The notes under the pieces were generated by a model. That model did not search any database. It was not told the DNA's origin and was given only the letters and a program-made list of their open reading frames with translations. Both the position numbers and the translations under genes were made by a program. DNA of 64,000 bases from Adiantum capillus-veneris. Lineage: Eukaryota > Streptophyta > Polypodiopsida > Polypodiales > Pteridaceae. Shown here piece after piece: positions 44,201 through 53,156 of this stretch (its first letter is position 1; every line of letters begins with the position of its first letter). The stretch lies in the NCBI GenBank assembly GCA_014529385.2, contig CM043967.1, positions 134,551,182-134,615,181 on the forward strand, written 5' to 3'.

Positions 44201-44772
44201 AATTGGCTCATGATCGCCACCTTTGGGTTGGCGATGTCTTCAAAGGTGTAATTGGCCTTTTTCTCTTTGTACACCTTGACTTCATCCCTTTTTTTTGTCA
44301 CACTGTCTCCCTGATTGGAGAGATCTAGTGCATGGGCTACAACCCGCTCCGTGATAATGATCTCTGTATCGGGTCTGCCGTGCAAATCTGTCACCTTGGC
44401 CACTCCATCCTCTTTTATGCTTGTTACAAACTCCCATACTCTTTTGACGTCCACCTCTTCTGGTATTGCTTCGAAATAGTTAGGGAGGTCAATTTTCTCC
44501 AAGTAGCCGGCCATTTTGCTTCGGAAAAATCTATTGAGCTCTCTTTGCAGCATTGGCAGCTCTATTACATTGCCTTCATTGTCTTTGAACACCCCCTCGT
44601 AGATCTTTAGGTCGTTTGACTCTAACAGATCTTCCTGTATCCAGGTGCTGGTGGGCTTTAGTGTTCCCTTTGGAATGACAAAAGGGTCCACCTCATCCAG
44701 ATAATCTTTGATTGTCATTCTCTTCTTCTTTGCCAGTGACTTCCAGGCTACCATAGATCCTGTTGCACTCAA
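41258..44772 (-). pseudogene. Gyp-2 ORF-X: long coiled-coil protein downstream of pol
   Basis: Originally one protein of about 1150 residues, now in three frames (44772-44062, 44057-43131, 43123-41258). The N-terminal domain (about 1-260) has YEGVFKDNEGN, VWEFVTSIKEDG and RLYNQ/CTKRPQKYRMPPGAI-like segments. It resembles the putative plant transposon protein found downstream of pol in Tat/Athila elements. Then come a basic linker, a Pro-rich acidic stretch, a long coiled coil (about 43050-42250) and a conserved C-terminal domain (EWLQPSLPYPLLKYEA, KWRKAWLTKYPQYLIHLVEAPK, MVKTLTGAIKFFTGSPDL). A 1-nt indel near 44095 and a 49-bp tandem duplication at 43092-43189 break the frame. Its biochemical role is unknown. 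Confidence 0.7.
43092..43189. repeat. 49-bp tandem duplication in Gyp-2 ORF-X
   Basis: Units 43092-43140 and 43141-43189 are nearly identical (TCCTCTAGCTCAACTAGCCG at both starts). The extra 49 bp is not a multiple of 3. It repeats the residues MPGIRLVELE and shifts the frame between the acidic linker and the coiled coil. Confidence 0.9.
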
Positions 44773-44919
44773 CAGTCCAAAGTTAGCGTTTTTTCCATAT
44801 CAGCTGCTAAACTGAGTTTTACTTATCCAAATGACTTGCAAATTGAAATTATAGCTTAAAAGGAACTTGTGAAGATGTGCATGTGCTCACAGTGCAAATC
44901 TGGCCAAAAAGTTCCATCT

Positions 44920-45401
44920 AGACATCCTACGCATAGGATGTCTTTTTCTTCATAATTGGTTCATACTTGACATGCAGGTAGTGTAAGGCTCATGGAACAT
45001 GGTTATAAGCTTGGATTTGAATTTGGATGACAAAAAGTGGATTTTTGGGTGATTTAGACTTTAGGTCACAATTTGGGTAGATTGTCCATCATGGGTAGCA
45101 ATTGATGTCCAAATGGGTTGAAAATTGGTATATGGGCTCAATGCATCATGGTATTGGCTCCTATGATGTCATTTCTTGCACAGAAGGATAAATTTATGCT
45201 GAAGACATCCTACGTGTAGGATGTCTTTTTCATCATAATTGCATGAAACTTGTTCTGTGGGTTGTCCTTGGCCTATGGAACATGGCCCTGTTCTTCGATT
45301 TGAATTTGGATAAGATTTGATACCTGTAGGACTCTGTGAGGTGTTTTTGGGCCCAAAAAATGTATCTTGAAGGTGTTGGGGGTCAAAAGTCATTAGAATG
45401 G
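44920..45401. repeat. Gyp-2 palindrome array, left part
   Basis: Two 24-bp palindromes of the Gyp-2 type lie at 44920-44943 and 45203-45226. Each half is AGACATCCTACG followed by its reverse complement, with one base off at the centre in each copy (GCAT, GTGT). They sit 283 bp apart in homologous non-coding units between ORF-X and pol. The array is cut by Gyp-1 and continues at 61275. Confidence 0.9.
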
Positions 45402-46338
45402 TGTTAAGGCGGTTACGCCGCTAGCGGAAGCTAAATAGCGAGAACTCAACCAACAACAGAATTTGTCAGACGAGGACGGAGCTTGACCCGCAGGCGCATG
45501 GAAACAACTAGGTGGGTGTCAAATCACCTACTCGACCTTCTAATGACAATCACTACTAAGGAAATCAAATCTAATTTCTAAAATACGCAAGTGACTGAAA
45601 TCCGTACTAAGAACGAATGCTATACGAAACAGGATCTAGAATCATTGAATCGATCTCAAACTCAAGGGGAAGTCTATACACTAGGTAAGAACAACACCCT
45701 AAAGACTTGAACTGCAAAATCAACCTATAACCACTCCGTGCGGTAAACGCGTATGAAGACAGGCCGAAAAATACAGGTGATCGAAACTTGACCCCGATGG
45801 TACTAATGCGTAGCTCTACTCGTTGTGGTTCTATAGATATGCTGCACGCTCAATTCCGACACACGCGTTGGAAGAAAACTCACACCGAAGCTCGTAGGAA
45901 CTTACCACACATAGAAGCCGATAGTGCGCACTCTTGGTATCTGTGCGTAGCTCTCGCCGTTGCTAACACAATGGCGGTGTTGCTTCTCCAATGGCGGCTC
46001 CGTAGCTCGCGTAGCAAGTAGATAAGACTCTCTCTCTCACACTCTCTCTCAGACACAGTCACGGCGCTCAAAAACTCACTTTGATTAATAATCTGCCTCC
46101 TTTAGGTTACAAAAACTTTGGCTTATATACCTCATGCTTGGAGGTGAGAACATCTCTAACTAATTACATCAGCAAGTGAAATTACTTCGGGATTACAAGT
46201 TGGAAACTCAATTGAGTCCCGTTACTTAATGAATGGCTCAAATTAAAATTAATGTCGAAAAGACATTTATTACAATCAATGGTTACAAAATGATGAGTGT
46301 GAGCAAAAATGTGGGTGTGATCCTCTGCTGGCTCAGAC
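45402..46338 (-). repeat. Gyp-1 3' LTR
   Basis: About 937 bp and nearly identical to 60332-61269. In minus orientation it ends CCGCCTTAACA. The 5' LTR starts TGTTCAGCC, but here the first bases read GTCTGAGCC, so the start is altered. It has a TATA box GGTATATAAGCC in minus orientation at about 46125-46136, then CT-rich sequence. It carries the half-palindrome ACGCGTATGA at 45747-45756. Confidence 0.9.
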
Positions 46339-46351
46339 TCCCCCCCTCCGC
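46339..46351 (-). promoter_or_regulatory. Gyp-1 3' polypurine tract
   Basis: Minus strand GCGGAGGGGGGGA lies immediately before the 3' LTR, preceded by GATGACATGAAC. Confidence 0.85.
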
Positions 46352-46386
46352 GTTCATGTCATCCTTGACATGACTTTCATGCTTGG

Positions 46387-49300
46387 TCAATAAAGTCCTG
46401 TCGTCTTGAGCATCTGCAAATGTGATTCGTACCGTAGGTTGCCGATGGTCAAGGTTGGGCCGAATATGTTGCTTTCGTGGGTGAAAAAGCCGGTGTAGAA
46501 AGCTTCTTCGAATGTCTGCATGTGGAATCTAGGCAAAAACATAATCCTTTGGTATAGGAGGTATAACACTTTTGGAGAAGGCTACAATGAAAGATCATAC
46601 ATCATATCAGTCACTGTGTCGGCCGTCGATAGTAGACTCGAGGTCGTGGCTTTATCTGGCGCGAATACTTCAATGCAAGCTAAGAGAGTCCTGCAAATTT
46701 TCTTGAGCATCTGACATGAAAGGTCAGGAGAGCCAGTAAAGAGCTTGATGGTGCCCGTTAGGGTTTTCACCATGTAGGCTTTACCTATTCTCTCTCCTGC
46801 CTTTGGTCCTGGCATCCTGGGATAATTAAGCCAATTTGGCTTCTTTTCTGCAATCCTGCCATGCTCTTTCCAGTTTCTGACTCTTGGCACTGGGCAGAAG
46901 GTTGCATCCTCCCGAATCTCCTTTGGTGCCTCCACCAAGTAGATGAGGTAGGATGGGTATTTGTTCAGCCAACCTTTCCTCCATCTAGGTTGTGAATCTA
47001 CTATCTTCTTTGATTGTTCCTCCTTTGTGATGTCGCCTTCGTAAAGAGCGACATACTGCTCCTCCTCTATTCTCTTTTTCGTCTTTAGCACTTCAAATTT
47101 CATCAAAGGGAAAGGCAGGCTGGGTTGCATCCACTGTTCATGGAGCACCTTTGTGTCTAGTCCCTGAAGTCTAATGGAGATTAGGAGTCTCCTCTCCCAT
47201 TCCATTTCCGCCTTGGCACTCTCCTCTGCTGACTTGTCTATTTGGTGATGGAGCCTTTGTTCTTCTTCTTCAGAGATTCTTGAAGTCGAGGCCACCTCTT
47301 GAGCTGGGGCTAGATCTTCAATTGTGGTCGCCTCTCCAGTTTCTGGTAGCTCTATGGCTGCTCCACCTGATTCTTCTTGTGGTGTCTCTGTCTCTCTTCT
47401 TTGTTGCTCTTGTAGATCTTGGAGCTGTTTGCGGAGGGCCTCATTCTCTGTCCATAGTGTTTGATTTTCTAATGTGATCCTCTCCTCTACGGCCAATGAT
47501 CCCTTCGCAATGTGCAACCTTTGCACTTGCTCTAATCTCAGCTCTCTTTGTAAGCTTCGGACCTAGTCTTCCAAAGCTGGTATGATAGCTCCCTCTTGTT
47601 CGGTTCTTGCTCTGCTAGCTCTAGGGGTAGTCCTGAGTCTAGTGATTGTTTTTTTCTTGGAGCTCGACTCTCTCCCTTAGCTCAATGAGCTCATCCTTAG
47701 CCGCCTCCAACTCATCCTCTATCCGCTCCCTTGCTTCCTGTGCACTTGTTACTTCTCTTGAAGCCTCGGCTAGCTGGAGTATCAAGCCGTCTCTCTCGTT
47801 TTCCGCGTCATAGAGTGATGCTTTATGACTTTCAGATTCAGTCATAGCATTCTCTAATTTTCTCTGCAACTCCGCTTCCCTTTGTTTGGCTGTCTCAATC
47901 TCTACTTCCTTTTCCTTGGACCTTTCTTTTATCTTGCTGAGCAGTTCATGCACCATGTGCATGTCTTTTTCATCATCATCTGTCAACTCTAAAGCTCTTT
48001 CCTCCACCACCTCCACTGGATTTGGCTCTTCTAGTACTTTCGGTTCGTCCAGTTTCTCTTCACTTTCTTTTTTACTCTTTGTTTTTTCCTCCGTTCATTT
48101 TGTTTTTGTAGGGTGATCCCATAAACTGCCTCAAGGGCCTCTTCTTCGGTGTATCCTATCTCTACCAGATCCTCATAATCATTTCTCTTTTGCTGAACTG
48201 GATATATCTTCTTTTCTTTAGTCTCGGCCTCTGGCTTTTCCAAATCATCTGTGTCCACCTCTACTGTGGTCTCCTCCACAATTTTTTTCTTCTTCTTAGG
48301 GCTTGGTACATCAGTCATAGAGGGATATCCGTCCTCAGCTTCCTTTTCTTTCCCTTGGTCGGCTTGCCCATCTTTCTCTTGAGGCTTAGTAGACTCATCT
48401 ACTTTCCTTTTCTCCTTGTCGTCTTTTTTCAGCTCAACTTTTAATTGTTGTACCTCCTCTTCAGTGTATGGCTCGATAGGTTGCTGCTCCAGAATAGCCT
48501 CTGACTCCTCATAAGCTTTAATATATTGATCGTATTGATCAATATGTGGCCTGGCTGAGCTAGTTCCGACTTTAGTGGGGTCTGGCACCCACTTTTCTTC
48601 AAAGTCACCCTTTAGAGCTCTTTCCACTCTAAACTGCTCCACTAGTATTTCCATTCTTGCCGCTTTCTGACTTTTGGTTTACTTGGGAGCAACCTTCTTC
48701 TTTACTTTCTTCTTAAGCGGCTCGTCCACATCCTCTTCAGGTTCTGAAACTACTTCTAGTTTCCGGCGTGCTCTTGTGGATGCCCTCTTGGATACTTCGG
48801 GCTGTTCTTCCTCCTCGTCGGCTTCTCAAAGCCACTCATTCTGCGGGCTGTTCTTCCTTCTCGTCGGCTTCTCAAAGCCATTCATTCTGGGAGGGAACCT
48901 TTGGCCACTGATCTCTAGCTCCAATAGCTTCATAAGCTATTCTTGTCAGAATTTCCGCTCCTCCTATGTACTTTGGCTTCTTGTTGTGCATGGCAATTAC
49001 TTGCTCGTGGATGTGTTGAGCGTAATTCACCTCTTTTGGCATATTGCTCTTTAATGCCCATGTGATGGTGGTCGCAATGGCATGGGGTGGTGTCGTATAC
49101 TTTTGCGGTCTTTTACTGCAAACATGAAGAAATTGGTTGTACAGTCGGCAAAGGGTTGCCGCTCTTGGGTCCGCCATATCTCCATAGGTTGCATTCTGCT
49201 TCTTGGGCCCATAGACCTCTATGGCCTCCCTTCTTTCCCTGATCGAGCTCCCTTTGTTGTGCAGCTTCAATGCGTCTGCAATGAGCTGTGGAGTGATCTG

Positions 49301-49699
49301 TACTTCTACTTTCTCTCCATCCATGGCTGTCAATGTGGCTTTTCCATCCTTCTGAATGGATGTTGCCAACTCGTACACTCTTCTTGTATCCACACCTGAT
49401 GGTCTCGAGGTGAAGAAACTGTGCAATTCTGCCCTTTCCAGGTACTTGCTGATGTCTTCTGACCTGCTATAATCTACCAATTCCTATGGGATCATCGGTA
49501 CATCCACCGCTTGCCCTTAAGGATCTCTGAAAGTCCCCTGGTAGATCTTTATTCCCTCTTTCTCCAATACTGCTTCCTCCACCCAAGTTTTGGTTGGCTT
49601 GAGGGTTTCTGCTGGAATGTCAAAGGGTTCCGCTTCTGCAAGAGCATCTTTGATTGTCGGTCTTTTTCTCTTCGTTGCCGATGACTTGGCGGAATCCAT
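46387..49699 (-). pseudogene. Gyp-1 ORF-X: long coiled-coil protein downstream of pol
   Basis: Collinear with Gyp-2 ORF-X. It begins MDSAKSSATKRKRPTIKDAL at 49699. The N-terminal domain continues in the same frame through a TAA (49517) and a TAG (49484) to ..PSQNEWL at 48875. The acidic/basic linker and coiled coil follow at 48654-48031, 48016-47639 and 47526 onward. The C-terminal domain has WMQPSLPFPLMKFEV, RWRKGWLNKYPSYLIYLVEAPK and MVKTLTGTIKLFTGSPDL, and the tail ends at 46387. Several stops, frameshifts and a 46-bp tandem duplication make it inactive. The N- and C-terminal domains are conserved against Gyp-2 while the linker is not, which suggests past selection on the ends. Confidence 0.7.
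48799..48890. repeat. 46-bp tandem duplication in Gyp-1 ORF-X
   Basis: Units 48799-48844 and 48845-48890 both begin GGGCTGTTCTTCC and contain TCGTCGGCTTCTCAAAGCCA. The addition is not a multiple of 3 and falls at the junction of the N-terminal domain and the charged linker. Confidence 0.9.
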
Positions 49700-49865
49700 G
49701 GATCCTGTAACTCCAATTTCATAAGTTAGCGTCTTTTTAGTACTGAAAGCCGAAATGAAGCTTTTAACTATTCAAATGACTTGAAAATTGAAACATGAGC
49801 TATTCAGGGCCTAAGGATGCAAGGTAGGTGGAAAAATATGCAAAATGGGCTCAAAATCATGTTGG

Positions 49866-50876
49866 AGACATCATACGCGTATGATGTCTTTTGTGTCAAA
49901 ATGACTTCATATTGGTTGTGCTTGTAGCTGATAGTGTATACATGAGTATCATATGCTTGGATTTGAGTTTGGATCCCATTTGGTCAAGTTTTGGCCAGTT
50001 TAGTCCAGTTCCGGCTCTTGGCAAAATTTTGAAAGGGAATTGGATTTTATGATCCAAATTGGATAAAACTTGGTGGTTCACTTTCAAATGGCATGTACAT
50101 CACTTCTGTTTGGTGGTTGAAGCCCTGAGGTGCCAAAATCACATAGTGAGACATCATACGCGTATGATGTCTTTGAGTGTATTTTTGGATCAAATTTCTC
50201 TATAAGCTTGGATTTGGCTTTAGATAGGCTTATTCAGTGGATTTATGAAGTTTGGATAGATTTTGGGCTAAAAGTGGCTCTGGAGACATCATACGCGTAT
50301 GATGTCTTTTTCATCAATTTTGCATGGGATTGGTTCTGTGGACTCCCCATGTACTAGTGAAGGACTCTTTCTACTCAAATCTTGGTTTGGACTTGAGTAT
50401 GTTGGATTTGGGCCAAAAATAGGCTTTAGGTGAAGGATTTTCCCTCAATTGGGCTAATGGGGTGATCCTCTTGACCAAATGGTTCCAAATTTCATATGTA
50501 GCATGTATTAGATATATATAATGGATGTATGATGACAAATGAGCAGTTTTGGCTCTGTAAGTGCAAATAGACATCATACGCGTATGATGTCTTTTGTGTC
50601 AAAATGGTGCTTTTTGGTTCCAGATAGCTTGTAGATGTGTTTAACAACAATCCTACAAAGTTTCAATGAGTTTGGAGTTATTTTGACAAAATTAGGACCA
50701 AAAATCAATTTTATGGCCTACTTTGCGTCTTTTTGGTTTTCCTTGGGTTTTCTAACTCCAATTCTCATGATACTTGGTTCATAGGATGTGATTAACATGT
50801 GGAATGAGGCTATGCACTCAAATGTTGAAATGGATGTGAAATTCATGCTGTGAGACATCATACGCGTATGCTGTCT
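49866..50876. repeat. Gyp-1 palindrome array between pol and ORF-X
   Basis: Five 24-bp palindromes of the Gyp-1 type lie at 49866-49889, 50149-50172, 50284-50307, 50569-50592 and 50853-50876. The first four are perfect: half AGACATCATACG followed by its reverse complement. The fifth has one mismatch. Spacings are 283, 135, 285 and 284 bp. The flanks are homologous (TTTTCATCA..TTGGTTC.. after the palindrome, GGATTTGAGTTTGGAT about 100 bp on), so the array is built of diverged units of about 284 bp. There is no coding sequence here. Confidence 0.95.
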
Positions 50877-52485
50877 TTTCTTGAAATGTTGGTCCTTTTG
50901 TGCAAAGAATGCTTTGTGCTAGTGCCCTAAGCCTTGCTAACTAGTTTTCAACTTAAGAAGTCATCAGTTTAGCTAAAAAGCCCCCTTATAGGCATTTCAG
51001 TTTCCGAAGTTGTCTTTTTGCCTTGGAGTTGAATTTCTTCAACTTTTCTTCTCGAGAGTTGCATTTCCAGCTCATTGGATATGTTGTGAAGCCATCTATC
51101 TGGTTGAACTTGACTTTGGCTCCCCGTTCTCCACCTTTCTCCTTTTGGTTGCCTGAAAGCGTCTTTTTCGCCATCGGTAAGTGAATTAGCTTTCTTTTGG
51201 GTTTTGCTTGCAAACATAAGTCATCAATAGTTACTTGAAGCTGCTTGTGAAGTTTCATTTCATTCGGTCGTCAATTTCAGCCGTTATGCCAAAATGACGC
51301 TTTGTGTGTCTGTCGTCGAATCGGTTGTTTTGACCCACGTTTGGTGGTCCAAACCTGGAGATACTCCATGGTTGCATTGCCCTCGATGTTGTTAAGCTTC
51401 CTGAGAAGTTTTGTGTCGTTTCGACAACTTTTTCCTATTTGCCTCTTGCAGGCTTTGTTGACCTAGGGTTTTTCCAGTCGTTTTTTCTCAAGCTTTGAGT
51501 GTTAGAAACCCATCTTATATACTAGGGTAACCCACCTATAAGTTCTTGCAAGGTTTGGTTAGGCGGTTGTGCCACTACCTAGCATTCTACCGCATTCCCC
51601 GTCTGCTCTTGTTTCTTGGTTTTGGTCAGTTTTCGCGATAAAATTTAATGATAAGCATCAAAAGCTTATGGCAACGAGTCTACCTCTCATGTCTGGTGTC
51701 CTCTGAGCTCTCGTGGAAGTCGTAGAAGGTCGTAGAAGATCTGTGCTCCTGTGGCTCTCTGCTCTTCCCCAAGAAGGTAATAGTGTAAATGAGCTTGAAA
51801 GTGATGTGAAAAATACTTAACTTCGGACTTCCCGGTTCACTTGCCATCAAATTTGTCATGTGCTCCTATCTCGTTGTGAGATGCGCTTTAGGATCTGAAA
51901 TTTCCCAAATCGGACTCCGTTTGACCTGTTTTCTTAGAATTCCGTCCACTTGCAAAAATTCTGCCGTTTCGGACTTTCTGCAACTTTTTCAGAATTGTAC
52001 CCAATTTTTACCATGGGTTGCCCTTGTCATTAGGAGCATCACCGTCTATTCTTTTCTTTTTTTTGATCTCATTTCACCTGCTTTTTTTATTTTTCTTTTA
52101 CTTTTATTAAGAAAATCATAAAAAATAAAGGAAAATAGCAAATTGAAGCCAAAAAATTCCAATCATACACAATAAATAGCTTGTAACCATGTGTATATGA
52201 ATATACACTTATTTGTGATTTCTGGACTTGGATTACCACTTTTTTTCACTTTTTAGCTCCAAAAACACTCTTATTTAGTGATATTTACACGTCTAGAGAC
52301 CCAAATTCATCATTTGATCTCTTCTTGTTGCAAAACAAGGTATATAAGGGCATAAATATTGTCAATATCCGCAATCAAACATAAAAATTGCAAAATCATG
52401 TAAGACACTGCCCTTGTAATATAATTTTTGTTTTTCTTTGTTTTTGTCGCTTGTAGCTGCTTTGTAGCTCCTGTATACCTGTATA
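50877..52485. other. Gyp-1 spacer between palindrome array and pol
   Basis: Non-coding. It is collinear with 61670-62960 of Gyp-2, for example TGTGCTCCTATC..GAGATGC and GGACTCC.TTTG..CTGTTTT at about 51858-51932 against 62280-62350. Short ORFs (up to 90 codons) are not conserved between the two elements. Confidence 0.6.
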
Positions 52486-52521
52486 CCTCCCCCCCTCCTA
52501 GTCTGAGTCCTCCCGGACGAC
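52486..52521 (-). promoter_or_regulatory. conserved internal polypurine block of Gyp-1
   Basis: On the minus strand GTCGTCCGGGAGGACTC leads into GACTAGGAGGGGGGGAGG. The 36-bp block differs by one base from 62961-62996 in Gyp-2, far above the similarity of its surroundings. It begins with a short hairpin (GTCC GGGA GGAC) and ends in a G-rich purine run like the 3' polypurine tract. It lies at the end of pol and could be a second plus-strand primer or a relic 3' end. Confidence 0.6.
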
Positions 52522-52523
52522 TA

Positions 52524-53156
52524 TGAAGTGTCTGTGGGCGAAGCATTGTAGTTGTTTTGGTCATAAGTTCCCAATGCAATTGTAGAGCGATGATACAACA
52601 GTCTTTCCAATAAAGCTGCTCTATATTTGATTGAAGGATTGGTGGTAGGGTTTTGGGTTGGTTTTGGCACTTCGGTAGTAGAATCAGTTGATGGATTCTT
52701 CTTTACCTTGTTGTTCTTTTTCACAATCCAGATCTGCTTCCGCTTCGATTGTGCTTGCCACAAACTCTTTGTGACCCAAACCTGCTTTGTTCTTTGCGTT
52801 GATTTCCTCGCCTTGAAATACCTAGGATTTTCCGTGGATTGTACTGAAGGGAGTTCCTGTTTACAAATCCTTGGGATCCAAATTTGCTTGCTATAGCTTT
52901 GTGCCGTCATGAACTTCTTTGGAATCCAGATCTGTTTCACTATCCTTGATTGTCTGGAATCACTCTGTTGTCTGGTATTGAAGACTCTGTTTTCCACCTT
53001 TGTGTTCTCTGGCACAACCTTTTTTGGTCTCCATACCAACTTTGACTCCGTTTTTTCCCAAGGTTGAGCTGTTATATTATTGCTTGTCTTCCTTATCCAA
53101 TGTTGAGAGTTCCTCGTCGAAGAGCAATCCAGTTGTATAGAAACTTTGGTTGCCAT
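52524..53156 (-). pseudogene. Gyp-1 pol tail with repeated K-Q-x-W-x-x-K motifs
   Basis: A basic tail of about 210 codons that follows the second protease, now shifted one frame from it (overlap 53093-53156). It carries LVWRPKK, KQIWIPKK, KQIWIPR, KQVWVTK and KQIWIVKK at irregular spacing of about 15-30 residues, then a Pro/Thr/Asn-rich end with ERLLYHRSTIALG. The same layout is seen in Gyp-2 at 63142-63987 as one frame with the protease, so the separation here is a frameshift. The regular Trp in a basic setting suggests nucleic-acid or capsid binding, which is inference. Confidence 0.7.

Noticed and set aside
49866-50876. Regularly spaced palindromes as a CRISPR array
   Set aside because: Spacing of about 284 bp with homologous units between copies, plant retroelement context, and no cas genes. 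They are element repeats.
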